Positions 10,310-20,397 of a stretch of DNA of 41,194 nucleotides are shown here, piece after piece (position 1 is the first letter of the stretch; each line of letters opens with the position of its first letter). The DNA is taken from NCBI GenBank assembly GCA_001655205.1, contig LPNZ01008015.1:1-41194 (forward strand). The letters are read 5' to 3'. Source of the DNA: Lenisia limosa. Taxonomy: Eukaryota > Breviatea. The translations under genes were made by a program, and so were the position numbers. A model generated the notes under the pieces. That model was not told the DNA's origin, did not search any database, and saw nothing but the letters and a program-made list of their open reading frames with translations.

Positions 10310-11927
10310 TTAAAGGTCATCCTCGTCATCAAACTCGAATTCTTCGTCATCCTAAAGCATGAGTTTAGACACCACAAGCGAAACGTTACTGAAGCATACA
10401 TCCTCTTCCTCAGCAGCGGCGGCGGCAGCGGCTTCACGGGCAGCGGCTTCTTCCTACACAAAATCAGCGATCATACATACTATGTGTTATACGGGAAAAC
10501 CAATTTGACTTTCCGCTTACAGCCTGCTTCTTCTTAATCTCCTCCTGCTCGGTGTCATACATCTTCTTCTCGGCGGCGAAGGTGGCACCCCAGGTCTCCT
10601 TAATGAAAGCATCAACCTCAGATTTGTCATCGGCAACGATGATGTTGTCAAAGACGGTACCAGACTTAACCTGCCAGAGATCGAAACCAACACCAGCGAA
10701 TGACTCGTACATGTAGACGTCCTCATGCTCGACAAAGTCGGGGTTGGCAATCATGGGGTGCTCCCACTTGCCCTGGTAGGCAGGGTTGACGATTTGCTTA
10801 GGAGTCCAGGGAGAATACTCAGGATTGGGGACCATAGGGGCTTCCCATTCTCCGTCAAGCTCATCAGACCAGTCCTCAGGAATCTCAGCCTCGGGATCCT
10901 CCACGAACTCAACAGGCCAGTCAGCGGGCTAAATTAAATTATTAATAATCAATGACAAAAGATTCAATAACATAAAAAATATCATAAGGAGCTAACCTTG
11001 ACATCTTCTGGGTCGTCAATCTTTTCACGATCATCCCAGTCAGAGGGGCGAGTGACAGCGGGATCAGGAATCTCACGGGCGAGGAGGAAGTCCCAGTTTT
11101 CGTAAAGAGATCCAGTGGCAACCTCGTTCTCGTCGATCTCAACAACGTAGGTAGAGTCAGGCTTCACAATGAAGGTGTAAACGTGAGTGATTTCGTCGGT
11201 CTCAACCTTGATTTCCTTCTTGGAAAGGAGGTTCTCTTCACCATGACGGAAGATAAGATGGGTCTTCTTGTTGGAAGGACCACAGATATCAGGGCCAAAC
11301 ATGACGCTAAAAAATGTTAGAGGGTTTCAAAAGGAAAGCTTGAAAAAAACGTTTAACTCCCAAATACTTGTAGACGGTCTCTCCATCGAATTTATCAGCA
11401 TCAAAGCCAGCAGGGAGAAGCTTGATGTATCCTCCACCACAATCGATTTTCTGGTCATTCTTGACAGTAAAAGAAAGGACGAGGTCCTTTCCCTTGTTGC
11501 TGAACTCTTCGAAAGAAGCGGTCATTCCATAGAACTTGGCATCCTCAGAGGTCTTGATTCCTGGAAGTCAATTAGACAAAAAATTATCTTATTGGTGGTC
11601 ACAAAACCCATATTGGTCCCAAAAGAGTGAACATTTCCTTTCAATCAGTGACATCATAATTTGGGGAAAGAAAAAAAAGATGTTTCATAACCATTCCGTA
11701 TCCCACCAGTGTTGATCTTCTTGTCACCATAGTGCTTGCCGACAGCAGAAGTGAAATGTCCAAAATCTTCCTTAGCAGAAGACTGAACCCAACGGGATTC
11801 CCAGTCTCCATCTATACAGGTTAATATTAAACAATCTAAGAAGAACCTCACCAAAAGTTTCCTTCAGATAAACCTTCGCTGAGGCGGCCGCCACAAGGGC
11901 CAGGACGAAATATACCCAAACCTTCAT
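10310..11927 (-). CDS. CRT: calreticulin, ER lectin-chaperone
   Basis: Ca2+-binding ER chaperone for glycoprotein folding. Seven exons (11852-11927, 11707-11811, 11368-11560, 10997-11306, 10521-10928, 10400-10453, 10310-10351), 395 aa, close to the usual ~400. Signal peptide MKVWVYFVLALVAAASA with probable cleavage before K18. Both family signatures are present: KNDQKIDCGGGYIKL and VMFGPDICG (two conserved cysteines). The P-domain has the expected tandem motifs (IPDPAVTRPSDWDDREKIDD; DELDGEWEAPMVPNPEY), then LWQVKSGTVFDNI. The acidic C-domain is short, carries an Ala run (EEAAAREAAAAAAAEEED) and ends DDEDDL instead of the usual KDEL/HDEL. The gene is divergent from the ankyrin gene at 12506. 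Confidence 0.95.
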
Positions 11928-12505
11928 TATACAGTCAAATAACGGGAGAGCAATTTTTTGCGAAAAAAGAAATTCAGTTTTATAGTAAACCGGGTTCGTC
12001 TAAAGATTTTTACGAATTTATCTGGGGTGCTTTCCTACAGTACCAGGGTTTATACTCCCAAATCAAACATGCTGTGCCCCTCCCCTCCTCCAGGCTGACG
12101 TCGTCACGTCGTCGGGGGTCGTTGAGAAGTCGAGGAGTCGTTGGGTGTCCCACTCATGTCCCACTCGGGTCTTCACGAGAGAGGTGATCTGGGGATCTGG
12201 GACCAGAGTGCGCGGTTGTTGGCGCGGATTTAATACGGGTTGATTTTCAGATCTTTCCCCGATCTTTGGGTTGGTAGATTTCAGTCTGCCCGCTGCCCCT
12301 CTGCCACAATTGCTGCTCGCTTCACAGTCTACGCAACGAATAACACAGCAGCTCTCCAACAGTTCTCCCCTTCGCTATAACCGACTCGGCTAACCGTCAG
12401 CTGAGCCTGAGTTACCAAAACTACTACCTTAGCTTTAACGTACACAAACTTGAGAAATTATGTTAAGCAGTCACATAGCTTGATGTGATAGCGAATAGTG
12501 TTATA
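11928..12505. promoter_or_regulatory. divergent upstream region of calreticulin (-) and ankyrin (+) genes
   Basis: A 578 bp region whose middle (about 12080-12400) is visibly richer in G+C than the surrounding DNA. At 12096-12113 it holds TGACGTCGTCACGTCGTC, with two ACGT cores of the kind bound by bZIP factors, about 170 nt upstream of the calreticulin start. Cis-regulatory function is inferred. Confidence 0.4.
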
Positions 12506-13958
12506 ATGGATGACATTTTACAGTCAGTTACTGACGGCAATGTCACTCAGCTCAGCTACTACTTACGACTGTTTGAGGAGGGTCTAATTATTTTGAAATC
12601 TTTCATTGATATTGCCCCTCATAGTTCAGGGATGGAATTGACTCAAGTAATGAAGTCGTCTATCATGGCACCAGAGTTTGTTTTGTATAGATGGTTACTT
12701 ACATTATAATGTAGATGCCACTGTTGCATGCTGGATGTATGTCTGGGCATGAAGCTGTTTTAAACATCCTTCTGTCAACTTGCTCAGACCCTGCAGTTTG
12801 TAACTCTCAGGTTTGATAATTGCTTGCTTCCCTGTTATATTTAATAACAATTTAGGATGAAACAGCCCTTGATATTCTGTGTCAGAATATTCAAAAGTTT
12901 CCTGCAAGACCACCATACGCGTCTTTGTCAACTGGTTTGTTCTTGGTAATCAAATAATATCTAGGCTCAATTGATGATGTGAAGGCAATGAATCTGCTCA
13001 TTTCAGCAGGTGTTCCTCCAACTCCAACGCCTGTTTGCATTAACTGTGCTCTAATACCAAATTAAGGAATCAATTGCTGCAATATGCACACAAAGAAGAG
13101 TTGCTGTTTTGCGTTTTCTCAGAAGAGCTGGTGTGGACCTGTCCATAAAAATGACAGTAAGAGGACCAGAACTCTTATTTCTTTAGGATGGATCATCTCT
13201 TCTTCATTCGGCTGTTCTTAGTGGTAGCATTCAGTTATTACGCCATTTGCTTGATCAAGGACTTGACCCGAATTCACAAGATAACGTTTGTTTTAAAATG
13301 TCATGTAACCTTCTTAGAGTGGGCAAACCCCATTTATCCGATATGCCGCGGAGAGTTCCCCAAGACCTTTAACTATTGCACTTGATCTTATCAAAGCTGG
13401 GGCAAATTTGAAGATTTCTGATAATGTGAGTTTGCTGGTTTGTTTGTATTTTGAATAATTCCCAGATTGTTGATAGACTACAATAGGATTTGTCTCTTTT
13501 CTCTATGAACACATCAAACTATCACTCTTCAAGTTTAACAAGGCTTTTGTTTCAAATATGTCTGATACAAGTCTATTTTTATACTATTTTATTTTTCGTA
13601 AAAGAAGTCGCTTCTTAAAACTTGGATACGCGTTATTTTTATAGAATGAAGAAACACCCCTTTTGGTTGCATGCCGTAAGGGGCATACTCAGTTAGCTCG
13701 ATTGTTACTTCCAATGACTGAATGGAGTGAAGCTGAGGTATGGTTGCTTTCCTTGAGATTTATTCAAAACAATAACTGTAACACTTTTAGCTTCAGCAGT
13801 GTGCTGATGTATGTGAATCTTCAAGTGATGCATGTACTCTGCTTTGTGTACTTCAATTTTCTGGACCGCTACCAAACTGGAGGCGACAACAGTCTCATTC
13901 CTTAATATCTCGCCCAAGTTGGACTACCCTCTCCACTTCTCGTAGTAAAGCTGGTTAG
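12506..13958 (+). CDS. ankyrin-repeat protein
   Basis: Ten exons (12506-12581, 12630-12646, 12715-12810, 12856-12934, 12965-13032, 13067-13156, 13187-13285, 13318-13425, 13645-13737, 13791-13958) encode 297 aa. At least five ankyrin-type units are visible: MPLLHAGCMSGHEAVLNILL, ESIAAICTQRRVAVLRFLRR, DGSSLLHSAVLSGSIQLLRH, TPFIRYAAESSPRPLTIALD, and EETPLLVACRKGHTQLARLL. Exons start at or near the beginning of repeats and most boundaries are phase 0, so exon-by-exon repeat duplication is plausible. The C-terminal 50 residues are Ser/Thr/Arg-rich without repeats. The 17 nt second exon is the least certain part. Probably an interaction scaffold; partner unknown. Confidence 0.8.
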
Positions 13959-15141
13959 TTTGGTATTTAGACATTAATTGAGATTGTAGTTCATATTTGG
14001 GTTGAACTATACTGAAAGATAATGCAACAGGCAGGTTATCGATACAAAAAAGAACAAAACTCGAAATTTCTTTATTAATTAAAATGATTAGAGATGAGAA
14101 ATAAAACAAGCTTTTATCTAGCCGAAGCCGTTCACACCATAGTACTTTTGTCGATTTTCTAAAGAATTAATTAAAGTGTAGTAAGTAATCAAAATGAACT
14201 TGGGAAAATTCCACAGGGTAGTACAGAAAAAAAAACTGCTTCGGATAGCAAAAGAATATAAATGCCCCTTTTCCCGACTAAGGGGGTTTTTTCAATTTTT
14301 AGAGGTTTTGGAGTTTTGCTTTTTTTTACCTTTTCAGGGTCGAAACATGATAGGCACAACCATCACTGTCATATTGTCAATATATATTACAATTTTGGGG
14401 CTCAAATAGCCTCCTTTAGTCACATTCGCGGCCATTTTTAGAATTTTTATACCTGAATGAAATACTACCCTGAGCAATTATCCTGAAGGGTCATTTTTAT
14501 CACACTTTCATTATTTGTTGCGAAATTGAAAAAAAGGAGTGAACCTCCTTAAAATTAAACAAATAGAGTGACTTACTCAAAAGTAGTTAAAAGAGAATGT
14601 TATCTTGATTAGCCCGATGTTTTTGTTGATTTGAAATAAGCCGCCATGAGTTACCACCTTTTCCCATGTTAGAGCACTGTTTTAATAAAAACAATTAAAC
14701 GAGGAAAAATACCCCGGCTTAGCTAAAATTAAATAGAATACACGCTGATACNNNNNNNNNNNNNNNNNNNNNNNNNNNNNNNNNNNNNNNNNNNNNNNNN
14801 NNNNNNNNNNNNNNNNNNNNNNNNNNNNNNNNNTCATATTTACACATATTGACAATTTGCTTTTTAATTATTTATCACATTCTTGTAGAACACCTCAACA
14901 CAATTACCCAAATTGAGAACGTTCTTATCATTTAGGATTATCATGTAAAGAAGTCCGAGCGCTCTCTGCGACACACTCCTTACTCCCTTCCGGTCAATTT
15001 TTGCCATCTTCCTCAACTGCACCTTACGCATACTCTTGGACACCGTCAAACAGTACTGCACCCACCCTGCGGTCCTTAGCCACCAGTAACCTTGCATCCT
15101 CCATAGTTTATGACAAGCTACCATTATCGTGGCCAGCGATC
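13959..15141. other. spacer with assembly gap 14752-14833
   Basis: AT-rich, with 82 N. There are short frames but no family resemblance. The frame of the next gene stays open from 14917 to its first ATG at 15142 without an ATG, so an upstream coding exon in or beyond the gap is possible. Confidence 0.45.
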
Positions 15142-17172
15142 ATGAATGGACCCGTCACCCTTGGTTCAGCCGACTTCAAGATTTTCGACCAATGCTTGTG
15201 TGATGATCTTCGTTTCGGTCAAGATTCCCTTTCTTCAGCCCCCGCTGATGATTTCGAGGTGCCCGTGGCCGAGTCAACACATTCTGGTGTAAATAACAGT
15301 AATGTTGAGTCAGATGTCGATATTTGGTCAATGTACAGCAGCGATGACAGTGCTGCTGTTTCAGATGATGACGTGTTCACTGACCAAACTCCGATGAACA
15401 CCCCGGACCCAGGTGTCAATGTCATGCTTGCTGGGGAACAAAAACAAGAAGTTCCTCCCAGGAAAAAGATTGATACTCGACCCATTTCGCTTGATTCTCT
15501 CGGTTTGATGTCACATAACGAATTAGTCAGTCACTTGGAAGGCCTTGAAGATGACAGTCAAACCATTCGAACTTTTGGATCTCGTTCCTTGCTTGCTGAC
15601 ATTACTGCGCACCTTCCAGTCGCCAACATGACCCTCCCGTCAACTGAGCCTCTTTGGTTGTGCAGTCAGTGTTCCATGCCTACATGTGGCCAGGCATCAG
15701 CCTTTTCACCGCCTCGTCATCCCGACCTTTGGGACCTTTTGGGACCAGTGTGCCTTCATTGTGCTCTCTGCGAAGTTTCGGAAGTGAAAGCTCATTTTCA
15801 GAAGCCCACTAACATTCTGCCACCTTCAGGTCCACCACTTTCCACTACTCCCGATGCCAAATCCTCTGTACAAATCGAAATCGAACCCGTTGTTTCTCCA
15901 CCGTCATCCCCGGTGACCATTTCCCCATCTCCTTTCAAAAGTGAATCCTCTCCCGTCGAAGTTGAATCACCTCAAGAATGCAAGAAGGAACCACCTTGCC
16001 AAGAAGTCAAAGAACCAGCTCAACAACAAGAGCAAAAGGAGTCCCCACCCCCAAGTCCTGTTTTCTCTCCGATTGTCCAAGAAGTTGTTAAGTCGGTCGC
16101 ATTCCAGACCCCTTCATCTCCTTCTGCTAACTCACATTTAGTCCCAAAACGACCTCAGACCTCTGAAGTTTATCAACCTTCTAAAAAAAATATTCCCCAG
16201 CAAACTTCGGATAATTTAGTTCCTCCCAGCCCCCCCGTATTTCAGACTCAGCCCTATCCGTATTTCTACCCCCCATCAGCTCCACAACACCCTATGATGT
16301 ACACGGCTACAGATCCCAATCTTGTTACCCTACTGCAATCTCTCACTGCCCAAGTACAGGCCCTTTCCATCCCACGTCCCCCTGTTATGACGGCTCCGTC
16401 CCTGATGAGTCAAAAAGTGTCATCAGAAGTCACAACTCAAACTGGTACCATTTCATCTTCGGAGAAAATTCTCAGCTCATCCCCTTTCAAAGCCAAAGTA
16501 TCACATCCTCTTCACCTCACCCACGCAACTACAACTACAACTTCTGTTGCTTGTTCGCCTATTCACGATACCATGTCCCCCCCTCACTCCTCCATCCACG
16601 ACCATCCTGTCCCCTACCTCCCCCGACCCGAGTCTCCCGTCAGCTCCTTGGATGAACCGATAACAAGCCGTCAGAACGAAGTCCCGGTCCGGCCTCAGCC
16701 GACGACCTCCGTCCAAGAGCTCCAAGCTGCCCTCACCATCAACGATGAAGAAGAAGCCGTTCGTCAGTATATGATAAACGAAGGACTTTTCTGGACCCGT
16801 GGTGCACGAAGAAAGCTGCGTCATCAAGATCGCTTGGAACGAGCGATGCGAATTGCAGTCGACAACCAAGCTAGAGTTGATATTGGAAAACGGGACACTG
16901 CTCGTGCTCGTCTCAACCGAATTTCCGCCGCTGAAGCCAGGCAAGTTGCCTCCGCTTCCGAAAACCTCCACTCCAAACTCAGTTCCGATATGAAGCATTC
17001 TGACGACTCTTTGAAGACGACAATGAGCCGCTGGGACATAGCAGAGCGAAATGCCCGGGCTAATTTGGTCCGTCAGGAACAAAGATGGAGAACGGCAGAG
17101 AAGAAAGCCTTGGGGCATTTCAACAAAGAGGTTTCAAGTGATGAGCGATTGGCCAACAAGTTATTGGCTTAG
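15142..17172 (+). CDS. intronless Pro/Ser-rich protein with a GATA-like zinc-binding motif
   Basis: A single uninterrupted frame from the first ATG at 15142 gives 676 aa; the frame is open without ATG back to 14917. An acidic N-terminal part (VDIWSMYSSDDSAAVSDDD) precedes a four-cysteine motif: C174-SQ-C177, 26 residues, C204-LH-C207, with PDLWDLLGPVCLHCAL resembling the second half of GATA fingers (xxLWRRGP..LCNACGL). A long low-complexity Pro/Ser/Gln/Glu region follows, then a charged, probably helical C-terminal ~150 residues (QYMINEGLFWTRGARRKLRH onward). A transcription-regulator role is an inference from the finger and the composition. The spacing is longer than the canonical GATA 17-18 residues, so another zinc fold is possible. 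All other complete genes here carry many introns, so the lack of introns is unusual. Confidence 0.75.
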   Translation: MNGPVTLGSADFKIFDQCLCDDLRFGQDSLSSAPADDFEVPVAESTHSGVNNSNVESDVDIWSMYSSDDSAAVSDDDVFTDQTPMNTPDPGVNVMLAGEQKQEVPPRKKIDTRPISLDSLGLMSHNELVSHLEGLEDDSQTIRTFGSRSLLADITAHLPVANMTLPSTEPLWLCSQCSMPTCGQASAFSPPRHPDLWDLLGPVCLHCALCEVSEVKAHFQKPTNILPPSGPPLSTTPDAKSSVQIEIEPVVSPPSSPVTISPSPFKSESSPVEVESPQECKKEPPCQEVKEPAQQQEQKESPPPSPVFSPIVQEVVKSVAFQTPSSPSANSHLVPKRPQTSEVYQPSKKNIPQQTSDNLVPPSPPVFQTQPYPYFYPPSAPQHPMMYTATDPNLVTLLQSLTAQVQALSIPRPPVMTAPSLMSQKVSSEVTTQTGTISSSEKILSSSPFKAKVSHPLHLTHATTTTTSVACSPIHDTMSPPHSSIHDHPVPYLPRPESPVSSLDEPITSRQNEVPVRPQPTTSVQELQAALTINDEEEAVRQYMINEGLFWTRGARRKLRHQDRLERAMRIAVDNQARVDIGKRDTARARLNRISAAEARQVASASENLHSKLSSDMKHSDDSLKTTMSRWDIAERNARANLVRQEQRWRTAEKKALGHFNKEVSSDERLANKLLA

Positions 17173-17792
17173 GTTGTATTTGTTTTTAATGTGTTGTTAT
17201 TTCCATTGTTGAGGTTGAAAAATGTATAATACGATGAGAGAGAAGCTACAGTTGAATACTTTCTGAAACTGAAATAATAATAATAATAAGGCATGGGGGA
17301 ATTGAGGAGCCTTTTTCTTTCAGGTTCAGGTATTGGTTTCACTTGGAGTAGATTCCGACATGAGGCGCTGTTGGAGCCAAGATGACCACTCTTCTTGAAC
17401 AATCTGTTTAGATCTCACCTACTTAGGTGAAACCGTTTTCACAATTTAAACAAACCTCTTCCCAAAGCTGTTGTGATGATAGCTGGGATAAAGGGTTTTG
17501 GACCTATTTGATGAGAGAGAGCAAAATGAAGACAAGTTAAACATGAGACCTAATAAGGTTCAATCATATTATGCATATGAAAGTGGCGTAAAAGATTCGA
17601 TTTTTTTTATGTGATATAGTACTATATATCATATATATTAGGCATTTTCAATTTTGGTGAAAAAATGTCTCAGTGGTATTTCAATATCTCATAAAATATA
17701 TTTACACTTTATGGGGTGGTTTGTTACAATCAAAAAACTCTTCGATTGGTATGTGAGGAAGACAAAGTGAGAAAAAAAATAAAAATAGCCCA
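17173..17792. other. 620 bp convergent spacer
   Basis: Lies between the 3' ends of the intronless gene (+) and the LRR gene (-). It contains a short TAA microsatellite near 17274-17289 and AT-rich sequence around 17600-17700. No gene seen. Confidence 0.5.
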
Positions 17793-19492
17793 TTATCTAC
17801 TTCCTCCTACTCCATTAACTTGAAGAGAAAGCTTCACAGCCAAGGCAAGTGAAGTAAAATAGAGCTCTTCAAGTGTGGTAACAGAGGATCTTGATTGAGA
17901 AAGAGCAAATTCGAGTTGTGCAACACGTGACTCAGCCAACTGCCGCCTTTGATACTCCTTAGAAATTAGTCAAGCAAAAGATACATGAAGGCTGATAGAA
18001 ATTGATAGAAATTAAGTTGATTAGACCAGGTCTTGCTGAGAGAGATCCCCTTGTCCAGTGAGGTAGCATTGAAAAAGCGTCCTCAGTTAACTCCGATGAG
18101 TTGTCATAAATAGGAATTTGAATTTAAATATGAAACAGATATCATATGATTCTTCTTGACCAATGAAATATTAAATTAAATCAAAACACTTTATAAACAT
18201 TGAAGAAATAGAAACGAATAAAAAAAGAAGTGGAGTAGTTAGTTGTTGACTAATAACATCATAGAGAAGTGTCCAAAGAGCTTACAGCTTCTAAGCGATT
18301 CTCAAGATCCTGAACCTTATGGACATATGCTTTTGGAAGATCTACAGAGCAGTCAGGAAAGAAGACAAGAGAGCTGAATCATGGTTGACTCATTGCAAGA
18401 GGAAACATACCAGCTTGTTTAATTTCAATATTCTGCTTGGTTCCAATTTGGTTTAGAATATCCTGTTGAGTTTCAGGTGACGCTCTGTTGCCATCAAAAA
18501 TGAAGGATTCAATATAAGGGTGACGAATGACTTCTTTAGCGAGTTGCTTCAATCCTTCATCCCCAATTTCACAGCCTGAAGAAAATCAAGGTTAAATAAC
18601 TCTCACATTGTAAAGTGAGGCTTTCAAGAACCTGAAATTCATAGATAATATCTGAAATTAACTGGGCCCCTTTATTGCCAAGTGGGCTGTCTTTTGATGG
18701 TTAATTATAAGGAGGCCTACAGGAAATGTCTAAATATCTCAGGTTTGGAGCCAAAGAGAGTTGTTGGCATATTGAAGATATTCCATAACTTGTGATGTTG
18801 TTACCTGAATTTTTTAAATCCATATTTGATACAAACCGCCAATATCAACATGCTGTAATGAGTGATGAACTGCAACAGCTCTTGCAAAGGCCAAACACCC
18901 TTGATCACCAATGTTATTACCTGAGGTTATTGAAGAGGGCATAAGTCCAAACCTGCCAAATATATAGTTTTCAGTGAAGTATTCCTTGTCAAGAGTTGAG
19001 AAAAGTACTCCACACTTGAAGTTGTAATACTTTTATTACCTAAACAATTAGTAATAAAAAAATAGCAATACTTGAAAGAATCAGCGTAATAAGGGTGGAA
19101 TTGTCAACAAGCGCTTCACCAAGCATTTTTAGTCCTTCACCAGTAAAACCAGAGTCTGAAGCGGATTATAACTAAAGTCCTTTCCTACTTCCAAGACCAA
19201 GCTGTGTTATTGAGTTATTGACTTTCATTGCTCTCGCAAGTAAACTGAGACTTTTTGGTGTAAAAACATTGTCTGAATCCATAAGCGATAAAATATATCC
19301 CACTTGCAAAATCAACCGATATAAGGGAACTGTTCAACCTCATATTCTTACATATTGATTCAATTTGATGAGCATTAAGGTTCAAGCCTGAAATCAAAAT
19401 GAGCCTTTATTTCACCTACCAACAAAAGAGGCATTCTGGAGAGTGTTGCTCTTTATGGCAGCTTTCAATGTTTCATATGATGCCTCTGCCAT
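17793..19492 (-). CDS. leucine-rich-repeat protein (ribonuclease-inhibitor type) with C-terminal coiled coil
   Basis: Eleven exons, 349 aa: 19420-19492, 19304-19387, 19189-19272, 19072-19155, 18953-19039, 18837-18920, 18721-18804, 18607-18690, 18411-18575, 18286-18341, 17793-17957. Seven successive exons (2-8) are 84 nt (one 87 nt) and each encodes one 28-29 residue LRR of the pattern L..L.N..I...G...L...L..N..L (e.g. GNSGFTGEGLKMLGEALVDN). All are bounded by phase-1 introns of 30-33 nt. The C-terminus (VHKVQDLENRLEAEYQRRQL...) is a coiled coil. RI-type LRR arrays form protein-binding solenoids; no partner can be inferred. The last intron (17958-18285, 328 nt) is ten times longer than the others and might hide an exon. 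Confidence 0.88.
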
Positions 19493-20397
19493 CTTGATGA
19501 AGACACCGACTAACACACCTCTTCTGCACTTCTTACCTGGAAAGAACCAGTAAAAGTAATGAATATGTTTTTTGAGTAAGATGGAAGAGAGAAGAGGGGG
19601 ACTGTGGGGGTGGAGGGTCTGTGTGGGCAAGGTGTGGGTGACTAGGAGGTGGTGTTGTGGATAGCATATATGTATACACACCTCCTCAGTTTGCAACCAA
19701 TGCACAGTTGTTTGAGCAAGCCAGCGCAGACGCGCAAAGCAGATAGATCAGAGGATTTTTGATAAAGGGATCTGTCGATCTGTTGCATAGGATAATCCAT
19801 CCAAGTCAAATAAGTATCCAGGTTTCTCATTCCCGTGGCCCGGTAGCCCTGGCCAAAGGCAAAAAGTAACACGGGCCGGATTAACCCAGAGCTGATGGGA
19901 AGGTTTCCCATATAATTTCCTTCTTTCCTTTCTATTGGTTCTACATTGGTTCTACAGTTCTCTCACGGTTCTACTGTTCCAGTACTGTTCTCTGTTCTAC
20001 TAATATCAAATGTTGAATATCTGTAATATATTATTTATCCATAAAGACCTAAAGACCAAATCATCAAAAGCCTCACCCCTCAAAAGGCTTGCACTGGGGA
20101 GCTGGATCTGCTTTCCATTCTCCTTTCCGTCACTAGTCTCAAAATTCAAAAAAAAAATTCACTGCGGTTTAGCATATCATCTGTTTTATTCAAATGCTAC
20201 AATCGAGATGTAACAGTTTCATGAAAAATAAATATATTATATCTGAAATATCTATAATTACGATGATACAATCAGCGTATTTAGACAGTGTTGTCATCAA
20301 GAAGTGGCTCATGGACAGACTGGAAAGTTAACAAAAGTGACAGCGTAGGAATGTCACACCCAACCAACTCTAGCATGCTGATGCATCCTTCTCCATC
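19493..20397. other. 905 bp spacer with a short minisatellite
   Basis: Lies between the 5' end of the LRR gene and the 3' end of the flippase gene. ATTGGTTCTAC occurs twice in exact tandem at 19934-19955, then degenerates into further GGTTCTAC/GTTCTCT copies up to about 20000. No coding exon recognised; short frames show no family resemblance. Confidence 0.5.

Noticed and set aside
16501-17118. 205-residue minus-strand frame
   Set aside because: Antisense to the intronless gene, with no family resemblance and low-complexity Gly/Ser content.
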